From the NCBI GenBank assembly GCA_020283515.1, contig JAHZTW010000001.1, forward strand, positions 389,483,554 through 389,547,553: DNA of 64,000 nt, written 5' to 3'. Positions within the stretch are counted from its first letter, which is position 1. Every line of letters starts with the position of its first letter. The stretch is from Alliaria petiolata (taxonomy: Eukaryota > Streptophyta > Magnoliopsida > Brassicales > Brassicaceae). Positions 54,341 to 64,000 of this stretch are shown in pieces. Made by a program: the position numbers and the translations under genes. The notes under the pieces are model-generated. The model was not told the DNA's origin. It worked only from the letters and a program-made list of their open reading frames with translations, and made no database searches.

Positions 54341-57140
54341 TTATTTCTTAAGCACGTGTTTGATGAGGCCAGGGATATGAATAGTTGTAAGATATTCTCC
54401 CCAATTAATGCCTTTTGGGTCGAAATTAAACATCGATCTTTCTGAATTTTTGCTCTCCTCTTCCTTTTGACTAGCACATAAGCTCTTAGTATTTCTATCG
54501 TCAAATCTGAAAAAAATATATATTAGTATTATGAAATTATAAATTTAATAAACATTTCAAATTTATAATAGAGTTAGTGTCACAACATAAATCTATGAAT
54601 TTGAAATTAATAATTTTTTGATAATAATTTGAAGTTAATAAGTAACGTACATGCCCTTGAAGAGTACGTAGGGCTCGTAAAGCTCTACCAATCTCATCAC
54701 CAATATGATTTTACGGTTCTTGTCTCCGTATTTATCTCCGTTTCTCCAAGGATATATTATGTCAATTAATCTCAATAACTGGTTAAAAAAAAATTAACTA
54801 TACATCAAAGCATTATCATGATCACGAAAAAAAAACAAATATCTATGAGAAAATATCTTCTTCTTTTTTTTCTGTAATGGTAGGCATCCTATATCGAGCC
54901 ACATACTAAACCTACGAGATCTATATAGAGTGGAAAAAGAGGAATAATAATGAGTGTGAAAAAATGGGTTGAATAATTTTATGTTTAACTAGTTGTTTCA
55001 ACTTTGTTCTTCTCCTATTTTGTAGAGTATAATTTTTGAAAGAATAAGGTTTATTTTCTTCTAATTTAGTGGGACCTAATTTAATTTGGAAGAACACTTA
55101 TTCACCTTAAATGGTAGAATTATAGAGGAATCCAAAGAAATATGTAATTCCTCCTAATTTTATTATTTTAAAGTGTCAACCAATTGTATTGATCAAAACC
55201 CACATAGCGAATCCTAACAAACACCAGACCACCATGAAAATATCTATTTTGTTTTAAAACAATATATGAATGTTTTGTGTTGTACTTTTTAAAAAATATT
55301 GGCTATTAGTACCTGTAGAGGTAGTTTGAAACGTAGGGTCATGTAGAGTCTGAACAAAGCCATGGTTGATATGAGCCTCACTTTTGAGACGGCTATGATC
55401 GAGCCATTGCGACAACGCAAAGGGTTTTTGGTGAAATAACAAATTGCGATCTCATGAATCTCTCCAAATGTCACTCGGTTCCGGTGCGATGAATCCAGGG
55501 GCGGATCCACCTTTGACAAGCACGGGGTAAATGCACCAACTCATAATTTTGTGTGTAATACAATTTTCTTAAAATCAATTTAATGCATCCACGTTAAAAT
55601 AGAATTATGCCTCCACTGTTTTTTTTCCTTTCTCAAAATCTAAATTAATTCATTATAATGGGCATTTAATGTTTTGCTAATGTTAGATCCCGAATTAATT
55701 ATTTTCATGCTATCTAGAGATATTTTTAAAATGTATTTTTATTAAAAAAAGTAATGTATCTTTATTTTAAAAAATATAATAAAATTTTATTTGATATATA
55801 ATAATAAAATTTAATATATTTTAATTTAATTAATTAAATATTAAAAATTAATGTCTAATATTTTTTTGCCCCCAGTAATTTTTTTTTATACATCCGTCCC
55901 TAGATGAACCGCACGACATGGTACACCATGTGAACCCCTGCACGTCCGGCATGTGTAGCAGCAGCCGTGATCATCGCGTTTGCCACCATATCCACTGGTA
56001 TCTGAAAACAATGTTTTCCATATTGCATCACATTTAAAATTTTAAAATTTCGGACCGATAAACAAGTAGGAGCATGTCTTGTTCGAGAATTTACCATATC
56101 GCAGACCGAGTTTACATCGACAAGAAAACACGTGAGCACTCCCTTTCCGTATGCAATAATCACTCTGTCTACAGTTCTACATTCAAAAATATTTTTAATA
56201 GTGGGAATGATGGCAAATTAATAGTAAGGATAAAACAAAATCTAAATTGCTTGGTTAGAAATCTTGAGTTATTCAATGACATAATTAAAAAGTTCTACGA
56301 TGGACTAACATGTTAGTTTTAACTTCTAGAATCAAAATTCAGATTCCTAAATGGATAATAATACTACCTTAGCCCTTCGATCCAACCAGGAAATGGTTCG
56401 GAAAGAGTGCTAGTGATCATCGTGGGACGGATGATGACAAGAGGAAGATTTTCTTTGTGGTTACCAAGAAGCATCTCTCCCATTGATTTGGTGAAAACAT
56501 ATGTGTTTGGCCATCCATGAAGCTTTGCTCTAATCACCAACATATACCAAATTATATTTCAATTAAAATATAAATTTTTTTTCCCAATCATCAACAATGT
56601 CACCTTTCCATTCCAAGCTCTTTCATGGATAGATCAATGTCTTCTTCTGAACTATCTTGTTCATGGAGTTCTTTCAGTCTTCGGTTCATCAGTTCCATTT
56701 CAAGGTTTATATCCAATTGAAGACCATTCTCGTTACGAATCTCTTCCATTGCAAATGGTTTTTCACTAATGAGACCCCGCTTTTCTCCACAAACATAAGC
56801 TAAAGAAAAATAGAAGACTAAAAGTTTCAAGAACCATATCATAAAAATATATAAACAATAAATTAAACAATTTCCAAAAGAAAATTAGGGGAAAAAAAAA
56901 CTCACCGGTTGAGACATGGAGAAGCAATTGTGCTTTCACACATTTCTTGGCAAAGTTAAGGACATTGAGAGCTCCAAATGTGTTGATTCCAAGGCCGACA
57001 TCATATGTTTTTCATACGTAAAAATAAAATAATTTAATTTAACTCGAAGTAAGAAAAACACAAATGTCTTGCATAATTGTCTTGTAGCTAGTACCTTTCG
57101 TCAAAGTTTTTTGTAGCTGCCGTAAGTGCAGATTTATGGC
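54341..57140 (-). pseudogene. Fatty acyl-CoA reductase (FAR) pseudogene
   Basis: A minus-strand relic of alcohol-forming fatty acyl-CoA reductase, an NADPH-dependent enzyme that makes primary fatty alcohols for wax, suberin and pollen wall. Exons read in order: AATKNFDER (to 57095); DVGLGINTFGALNVLNFAKK (to 56906); YVCGEKRGLISEKPFAMEEI (56801-56604); HGWPNTYVFTKSMGEMLLGN with the YxxxK active site (56527-56368); YGKGVLTCFLVDVNSVCD; VDMVANAMITAAATHAGRAG; FGEIHEIAICYFTKNPLRCR; IIYPWRNGDKYGDKNRKI; and the C-terminal MFNFDPKGINWGEYLTTIHI to a stop at 54341. The N-terminal Rossmann loop exon is missing. There is a 4-base insertion near 55915, a lost acceptor near 57010 and a hAT element in an exon. 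Confidence 0.92.
55496..55902. mobile_element. hAT-type MITE inserted in a FAR exon
   Basis: 407 bp with terminal inverted repeats CAGGGGCGGA at the left and TCCGTCCCTA at the right. The 8-bp target duplication is GATGAATC (55488-55495) and GATGAACC (55903-55910), with one mismatch. It is A/T-rich, without coding capacity, and splits the FAR exon between the VYHV and FGEI segments. Confidence 0.87.
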
Positions 57141-57212
57141 CCTAGCTACATTCAACTGATGAGAAGTATGTAACAAACATATCAAGTGCATAAAATAAAG
57201 AACACGCACGTT

Positions 57213-57600
57213 TGTTAACGGGGTTCGGTTTTTCCTACATCTCCGGAACCTCGTCCAGAATAATTCCATTAGAACAAGATAACAATTACATGATTGTAAG
57301 CATTCTTTTCTACATGGAATCCTACTATGAATCATCGCATTTTCGTCTTCTCCGACGATTACAATATTCACAGAAACTCCACCAACAGAACTTATAGATT
57401 CCTACATCTTGTCTGTCTGGTGGGACGACGCCACACACACATGTGTGCCTCTGTCAATAATACTCTAGGCGTGCACGCTGTTTAAGATGCTGCCTCTTAG
57501 TATATATAGCAAAGAGTCAAAACCCTAAGCTTGCTTAAGCCCACGTGATCTTCTCACCTTAATGGACTTGTTAACTCACGTGGCCATGTTTCTTATAACA
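57213..57600 (-). mobile_element. Probable solo copia LTR upstream of FAR relic
   Basis: On the minus strand it starts TGTTATAAGAAACATGGCC and ends CCGAACCCCGTTAACA. It has a CTATATATACT box and CACGTG-type motifs (GGCCACGTGAG, GATCACGTGGG). No matching target duplication was found (ACGTT versus AAGAA), so the ends or the solo status may be wrong. Confidence 0.45.
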
Positions 57601-58715
57601 AAGAAAACTCCACCAATAAGGAAATATCTTCAATATTACTATTTTTCCTTTTTCTCATATCATCTAATATCTTTCCATCTAAGATGATACGAGCTTCTTC
57701 TCCAAGATCTATAAACAACTTCTTCTAGCTCAACAAGCAACTTATCACGTCAGCTTCTGCGCCACGTCAAGTCTNTTTTTCTTTTTTTTGTTTTAACCTA
57801 ATGAGATTAGTGATAACCCTAATCTTCTCGCTTATATATATTGGTCATGTTGTGGGAGATTGACAGATTGCAAACAATTGCACCGGCCGTGAACTCACCA
57901 ACAACCCTTTTATATTTTAGTTTCGGTTACGACAAATTGCAAACAATCTTCTCACTTATTGTTCTTCAATTCGTTCTTTAAATCTCTAGATTGTTTTTCA
58001 CCTGTGTGTTATGCTTACGTGAAAGCCTCTTCTAATTTGATGGTTTATCTTTGTTTCTTTTTATTATAGGTTCGGTTGTGGTTTCTTACCTTGTGTAAGG
58101 TATGTTCTTCATATAGTTTTTACATAACTTTGTCTCTTATTATTTATGTGTATTTTTGTTTGACTTGTTTTGTTTTCATTTTCGACTCTATTTATTGGAT
58201 CCATCGCTTTAATGTTTTGTTTTCTTTTTTTTAGGTTTGGAATTGTCGCTGTGATTGGTTTCACCATTGGCTCAACTCATGGAATCCTTTAGGTTTAACT
58301 ATTTTGATTTTTAAGTTTTTAGATTCGGTTTATGGTTCTATATATTGTTGTTTATTTTTAAGATTATGTCCCTTATTGTTTTGTTATTAATTTTCGTGAT
58401 TTATTTGGTTTAGGTTTCTGTTTTGATGACCTTGAGTGCGCTTGTGCACTTATTGAGGCAAGTGGATGGACTACCAAGAAGGGTTTGCGAGTGTTGGTTC
58501 AGATCTTTCTCTATTCTGGTGATTTAGGGTTTTTTGTCTTTATTTGAATAAGAGTTTCGTTACATTGTTCTAACCTAAGGTTGTTCTCTTGACATGATTA
58601 TTTATTGTTCCGATGATAAATTCATAACCCGGAATTATAAACCAGTATCGTGGTCGTAAGCTTGGTTTATATTTCGTATATGTATTTGCACTTTACTAAG
58701 GTATCGTATCGTAAT
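57601..58715. other. Intergenic or 5' region of the RPA-like relic
   Basis: A/T-rich with a direct repeat AATTGCAAACAAT-like (57867 and 57941) and possible small exons (GFCFDDLECACALIEASGWT at 58410-58490) that I cannot assign to a family. Confidence 0.35.
57774..57774. other. Ambiguous base (N)
   Basis: A single N at the start of a T-run, an unresolved base in the assembly. Confidence 0.95.
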
Positions 58716-58719
58716 ACGT

Positions 58720-59390
58720 GTGTTCGGATTCAAGTGGTGATGAAGCTAGATCTGTTGTTTTTGATAATGTGGATGAGCTTTTCATCGGGAATTCGGCTGC
58801 TGATTTGGCCGAGCAGGTTTTCGAGGTACTCATCCCTCTTCTTTGTCAAGCCTCTTTTGGCTTTTGTTCAGGTTTGAGATCTGTTTACTTTAAATTTTGG
58901 TTGGTGATTTGGATTTGTTTTTTCATTGTGTTCTAAGGCCGGTCTGAATGTCTCGCCTGAACAATTGAAAGATTTGATTGGGAAGGAGTTGCTTTTTAAA
59001 GTTTGTGTGGTTGCTGATAATCTGAAGAGTAAGAAAATGTCTTATGTTGTGAATATAATAAGTTCGGGTCAAGAAAGAGTGGATCGATATTTATTATGAA
59101 ACGACATCCTCCCAGTTTAGTTTTATTTGTTGTGTGTATTGTTACGTTTTGTTTTATTGAAACTTGAAATAATGATTAGGAGCCATTAGCTTGAAATAAT
59201 GGTCATGTCCGGAATTATACGATTTAATCATTAATTAGCTTCGTCTCAAGATGTTGTGAGCAATCTAATCTCATATTCCTTTAATCTGTTTGATTTAGGG
59301 ACCTCTAGATGTCTCTCCTGGATGTCTACGACGGTTTCGTCAAAGAAACGCGAAGTTCGAGCTGAGTCGGATACTTGAGAGTTTGATGCT
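58720..59390 (+). pseudogene. RPA/OB-fold-like relic
   Basis: Three exon-like pieces with splice signals: about 58721-58825 (DEARSVVFDNVDELFIGNSA, AADLAEQVFE), 58938-59099 (GLNVSPEQLKDLIGKELLFK then a stop TGA) and about 59299-59375 (MSTTVSSKKREVRAES). The middle piece resembles the OB-fold domain of RPA70-like single-strand DNA-binding proteins that are plentiful in Brassicaceae and often carried by Helitrons. The stop at 59097 and the missing N-terminal domains suggest a relic. The assignment is tentative. Confidence 0.45.
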
Positions 59391-60240
59391 GTTTCGGTGG
59401 AAAAGAAGGCAAAACATGGTTCTGAACACCATTCGATTTGATTTTGGTGTTTTTGGTTTTTTTATTAGTTTTTTTAATTTTATTTTAGATATATTACCAT
59501 TCGTTAGTTTGGTTTTTTTTTTGGCATAATCCTTATTTTATGTTTTAATTTGTTTTGGTGTTACTTTGATTATTTAAAAAACAGATCTACTTTGGTGTTT
59601 ATGTTTTTTTATATCATCGAGGATGTCTTGGTTAACCATAAAAACAATTATCAATCAAACCATCTCCTCTCGGATTTTGGAGTGTTATTAGTGATTTATT
59701 TTATAAGATCGTGTTGTTTCAATTTAGTTATTTTGATTATTTTTAAAGTAACAAATGATATTAAAGCAATTAGTTCATCAAACCGGTTTAAAAAAAAAAA
59801 AATTTAGTTCATCTTATTAATTTTGGCTTCAGAAACGGGTTTTTAATGATATCCGTATTTTTTTTAATAATAATAAATATTAATCAATTTTTCATTTAGT
59901 AGTCTAGGCAAGTTTTGAATGATCGTTGTTTATATTCCTTATTTTTTTCTTTTTTTCATTTTAGCTGTAGAAAAACGTATGGATATAGATATATACAGAT
60001 TTGTTAAATTTGTAAAACAATGTTTGCGGCATTTATTTTGTTGTGGTTTTAAATTTTTGGTACAAATTTTTTTTGTCTATGGATATATACAGATTTGTTT
60101 AGTTTCTAAAAAGTCGTCTATGGTAATTGTGTGTATGTACTTTTTATGTAAACATTGATTAATGATATTGATCTTATCTAATTTTAAAATATTAAAAATT
60201 TAATAATAGAATTAGGAGTTTATATACGTTCGATCTAAGT
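59391..60240. other. AT-rich spacer, no gene seen
   Basis: T-rich intergenic sequence. The open frames at 59550-59807 and 59919-60158 are low-complexity Phe/Ile/Leu-rich and unconvincing. Confidence 0.4.
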
Positions 60241-60359
60241 AAAACGTAGGTGATTTTTACAACCCCAGGAAAAAAAAAAGGAATATCTAGAAAAATGGAA
60301 ATGTTTATTTTATTAGAAGTTTTACATATATTGTTGTTAAAGATAAATATTGTGATAAC

Positions 60360-60475
60360 CTCTTCTAGGTCAAAACCGGACAAAAACAGAAGAAGAAAAA
60401 ACTCGGAGGAAGAAGAAGATGAAGTCAAGGACGAATAATAATTGGAAGAAAAAGATGAAGACAATGAAAAAAAAA
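60360..60475 (+). repeat. Purine-rich GAA/GAAGAT tract 1
   Basis: A run of GAAGAAGAAA, GGAAGAAGAAGATGA and GAAGAAAAAGATGA words, almost pure purine on the plus strand. Confidence 0.6.
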
Positions 60476-60969
60476 GATGGGAAACTTGGAGAAGAATTAT
60501 AAGTTTCTGTTCATTATCTATTTGGTTAAATAAACATGCCGATGTAATTTCTTAACAGAACATACAGCTTTGTTAATTTGCGGAAATGTTTTAAAAGAGG
60601 ACATCCGAAGAACTGTAAATTCTGTAATTATTGGCTATGCAATGCATTTTCTAATTTTCTTTAGCGCTAATTTCTAAAGAAGGTACTGCAAATAAATTGT
60701 TACCTTACGTTCTATTCTGAGATTTCTTCATGAACTTAGATAACGAGGGTGAATTTCTCGCATGGACTCCGAATAAATAAATTAAAAAGTTGAATTTAAA
60801 AATACAATAAAAAAATAAAAAATAAAATACCATTGGTAAAGATGTTATTAAAGATATAGTTTTGAAGATAGTTTTAAAAGAGAGTATAATTTAGGATTAA
60901 AAATTTGGAAATTAATATAAAAAAATAGTTGTGGATTATAAAACAGTCATAATTGTTTTCCTATTTGCC

Positions 60970-61445
60970 AACAAGAAGAAGAAAAAGAAGAAGAAGACAA
61001 AGCTGACGAAAAATAAAAAGAATGAGAAGACAAGTAAGAAGAAAAATCGAAAGATAAAGAAGAGAAAGAAGAAGAAGATGAAACTGATGAAGAACAAGTC
61101 TAAAAAGACGAGGAAAAAGATGTAGACAAAGACGAAGCGGAAGAAAATTAAGAAGAAGGAGGAGAAGGAGGAGGAGAACATGAGAAAGTTGGAGTAAAAT
61201 AAGAAAAACCGGAAGAAGAGGAAAATGAAGAAAATTGGAGCATGAAAAAGATGAAACCGGAAGAGTAAAATATTGGAGAAAATAAAGGAACTCAAAAAGG
61301 AGAGGGGAAAAAACAGGAGCATGAAAAGATGAAAGTAAAAGAAGGACAAGACGAGATAAAACTGGAAGAGTAAGATGTTAAAGAAAATGAAAGAAATAAA
61401 GAAGGAGATGGAAGAAGAAGATGAAGAAGAAAAAATCGATGTGTA
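60970..61445 (+). repeat. Purine-rich GAA-type tract 2 (~475 bp)
   Basis: A long degenerate (GAA)n/(AAG)n tract, strongly purine-biased on one strand. It keeps a roughly 27-base phrase, (A)TGAAGA...GGAGCATGAAAAGATG(A), near 61225, 61310 and 61325, so part of it is a higher-order repeat. It gives an artificial Phe/Ser-rich ORF on the minus strand (61448-60936). Confidence 0.7.
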
Positions 61446-62640
61446 CACGAGACGATGCTGAAGTAAAAGAAGGGTAATGAAACCTTTTTTTATTTACTCA
61501 TTTTATCTCGGGACTGTTTTGCATATGCATCATAGTTTAATATAATTGATTTCCTCTTATTAAGTTTGATGGACAGTTTCCATGCAGCTACAACAAACTG
61601 TCACTATATGCATTAGTCGCTCAAGTAATTGAAATTTTTTATCGAAGCTTTTGATTATAGATAATTTCTGAAAACTTCTTTAGAGGATAATGCATTGTTT
61701 CATTTGATGTCAAAAAAAGAAGATTGTTTCATTTGTTTGATTCCTAAATGGAAACAAACTATAAAGCGGCTCTGATACCTCATAGATTAATAGACACGAT
61801 TCGTTGTTTAAGACAAACAGGTTAATAGAACTTCTTTTTTTTATATAAGTTAATTTTCTCAATTGAATGTAAGAGTTGTAATTCGTAATGTTATTTAGAT
61901 ACTTGTGAGTTGTTATCGGATAATACAAAAAAAATATTAGAAAACAAGTTATTGCTCATGAAAATTGGGTTTTCTTTACAAACATATTAATTTTGATTTT
62001 AAATAAAGCCAAATTATAAAACTGTTTTTTCACGTTTAAATAAATCAATTTTATCAATTGTTAAAAGAAAAAAAACTGAACCCCGTGCCAATAAATGAAC
62101 TAAAAATGAATTGTTAAAAAAGTAAGAGAATTATCCATCCTTTTTGATAAACACAATAAGCCATAAAAAATTGAAGTTAAAACAAATAAACTTTCAATTT
62201 AATTTGACAACGAATTGGAGCCATGACTTTCTTGTGTCGATGGAGAGACTTCACAGCATGGCCGAGATATCGAAACTTAGTCACTTTGAATTGATAGCCA
62301 ATGCTCACCTCCAAGGTTCGTCGAAACGAGTTTGATTGTTTTTTTTTACAAATCATTATGCAATTGACCAAATCGATTAAAAAAATGGTAAACATTATTT
62401 TTTGAAAAATCAACTGAACCCCGCATAAGGTGCAGAGAAAACACCTAGTTTTTAATTGTTTCCGTAGTAGAAAACCTCAATTGCTTAATGGGATTTTGTT
62501 TGTATTTTTTTTTTTAACTCAAAACGCATATTTGAGTTTTTTTGGACATTCCGCAATTTTTTTTTATTGGTTAAATATCTCTTTAATTCGCGTAAAAAAA
62601 AAAACCAGTCACCGACTCGTTTCGGCAAATCGGATACCCA
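61446..62640. other. Intergenic upstream of XPB relic
   Basis: A/T-rich. The segment 62200-62335 has a more gene-like composition (plus frame RLHSMAEISKLSHFELIANA) but matches no family I know. No RNA gene was recognised. Confidence 0.4.
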
Positions 62641-62689
62641 GCCGGAATTCAAATCAAAATCTCCGCCGGCGTTTCGGCTCGCTTAGCTG

Positions 62690-62866
62690 AATAGCTTACA
62701 ACGGAACTCCACGCCGCCGTCGCCGCCGCCGATTTCTCTCCGCCGTGTAATTTCCACGCCGTTTTTCTTCCCCTCCGTCAGACGGTTTTGGCCTTGGACG
62801 ATTGATAGAAAAGACAAGCTATAAATCTCTTGAATCGATTTCGATCAGTCGATCAGGATAATCAAT
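62690..62866 (+). promoter_or_regulatory. 5' UTR of the XPB relic
   Basis: A CCG-rich leader (CGCCGCCGTCGCCGCCGCCG near 62713) followed by pyrimidine-rich sequence, typical of a plant housekeeping gene 5' UTR, leads to the ATG at 62867. Confidence 0.5.
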
Positions 62867-64000
62867 ATGGAACACGGTAATAGAATAATAGTCTCGACCT
62901 TACTGATTTTGTTTTTTTTTGTGGTTTTTCGAATTATCCGGCAACAAAAAACAAAATATGGGAAATTTTGATGTTCAGGTGAAAGAGAAAGCTCTAGGAA
63001 GAAGATGAAGTACGGTGGGGAGGTTCGTGATTAGTTTTTCTTCACGGGAACTCTTTTTCTCAGTGTTAGTTACTCTAATTCACTGTATTTCGTGTGAAAA
63101 ATCTCAGGATGATCAAAAGATGAAGAACATCGAAAACGAAGAATCCTATCTCGCTGATGATGCTGATGAGGATTCTCGTGATGGTATATTGATGTTATGT
63201 ATAGTTACATAGGGCTTGGGTTCAATAAGAAGGAAAATCTTAAAACTGAGAAAAATTCGAACCACTCAGAAGCTACTTACTATTTATAAGATGAATAACT
63301 TTTGTCTAAATTATAAATTTGAAAATGTGCGGAATGGATTTGAAATAGCTTGTTAATTTTTTGCTTTTTTGTTATTATGAATGGTGTGTACTTGTTGGAA
63401 TCACGTTTCCAAAAGGTGACCATTCAAGCCCATATAGATACATGAGAACAGAATGAAGCGAGATTTATAATGGTTTTGCAGAAGAAGAAGGAGAGAAGGA
63501 GATTACTGATTGTAGCGAATTGGAGTTGTAGCCAGGCCATGAAAACAGGCCTCTGTGGGCATGGAAGGATTTTCTTGGAAACTTGTTCTCCTCTCTACAA
63601 ACAAGCTTATGATTTTCTTATCGCTATAGCTGAACCCGTTTGCAGGTAGGTTGCTCACTGCTCGTCATATATTTTTCTTGAGAGATTTTGTTTTTGTTTT
63701 TCCCTGTGGTGTTCTTCGTTTATGTGTTGAGGTTATACGATTTTTGGTTGGTTTTTTTTAAAAAAATTGTTATTATTTCAGGCCAGAGTCAATGCACGAG
63801 TATAATTTAACACCTCACTCGTTGTATGCTGCTGTTTCCGCCGGGCTTGAGACAGAAACCATTATCTCTGTTTTGAACAAACTGTCTAAGACTAAGCTAC
63901 CAAAGGAGATGATTGGTTTCATCCATGCTTGTACTGCAAATTACGGGAAAGTGAAGCTGGTTTTGAGAAAGAATCGGTATTTTATTGAATCCCCATTCCC
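62867..64000 (+). pseudogene. XPB: TFIIH helicase XPB pseudogene, 5' part (runs off right edge)
   Basis: XPB (ERCC3) is the TFIIH helicase/translocase for transcription initiation and nucleotide excision repair. Five exons are visible: 62867-62876 (MEH), 62979-63022 (GERESSRKKMKYGGE), 63108-63183 (DDQKMKNIENEESYLADDAD), 63482-63645 and 63782-64000 (MHEYNLTPHSLYAAVSAGLE, KVKLVLRKNRYFIESPFP). The fourth exon has an in-frame TAG at 63529. About 7-11 bases are missing around 63562, which shifts the frame before GRIFLETCSPLYKQAYDFLI. Splice sites remain good. Arabidopsis has two tandem XPB genes, so this may be a decayed duplicate beside an intact one to the right. The helicase domains lie outside the window. 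Confidence 0.9.

Noticed and set aside
57039..57371. A 110-residue ORF upstream of the FAR relic
   Set aside because: It joins the end of a probable LTR to a FAR exon in the wrong frame, with no coherent domain.
60936..61448. A 170-residue Phe/Ser-rich ORF on the minus strand
   Set aside because: It is the complement of the GAA-rich tract; the composition is fully explained by the repeat.

Overview
This window is pericentromere-like DNA from a plant of the mustard family (Brassicaceae, Arabidopsis relatives). The evidence is intron-bearing relics that closely match plastid malate dehydrogenase, purine enzyme PUR5, fatty acyl-CoA reductase and the TFIIH helicase XPB, together with Athila-type and chromovirus (CRM-like) Ty3/gypsy elements, Ty1/copia elements, LINEs, ATREP-like Helitrons and a hAT MITE. 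Every host gene seen here is a relic with stops, frameshifts, truncations or insertions. I found no intact host gene.

Layout. 1-4972: 5' half of an Athila-type element on the minus strand (element A), inserted in a malate dehydrogenase (MDH) pseudogene (4973-5700). 5700-7775: GAT-rich DNA, a roughly 370-bp tandem array and a LINE scrap. 7776-8698: a second MDH pseudogene. Its 5' UTR intron is split by a 25-kb Russian-doll nest. The outer copia element (8778-33861, target duplication AAAAG) contains Athila-type element B (11307-31616, minus strand, gag only, target duplication ATTAC). Element B in turn contains Athila element C (16755-30320, plus strand, gag-pol plus an ATHILA ORF, target duplication GTTCC). 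The rest of the MDH promoter/5' UTR lies at 33867-34020.

34302-44035: a minus-strand LINE split by a CRM-like element (35795-43232, target duplication ATCTC). The 5' LTR of that element contains an unremoved Nextera mate-pair junction adapter (36952-36989), so the assembly is chimeric there. 44045-45810: an internally deleted copia element with its 3' LTR. 46274-49099: three non-autonomous Helitrons, one holding a LINE fragment with a 17-bp target duplication. 51024-51243: a solo LTR with target duplication ATGGC. 51540-52430: a PUR5 pseudogene. 54341-57140: a fatty acyl-CoA reductase pseudogene hit by a hAT MITE. 58720-59390: an RPA/OB-fold-like relic. 60240-61445: purine-rich tracts. 62867-64000: the 5' part of an XPB pseudogene running off the right edge.

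The most interesting signals are in the Athila elements. (1) Element B repeats the palindrome GTGTCGATCGACAC in five pairs through gag, always 19-21 bp apart (about two helical turns), while the reading frame through the palindrome changes. This points to a constraint on the DNA or RNA word and not on the peptide. (2) Elements A and C carry their own, different CG-rich palindromic words, also in both the LTR and the internal region. (3) All three elements share a short hairpin just after the polyprotein stop, with compensatory changes in the stem. (4) Elements B and C share a second polypurine-tract-like site far upstream of the 3' LTR.
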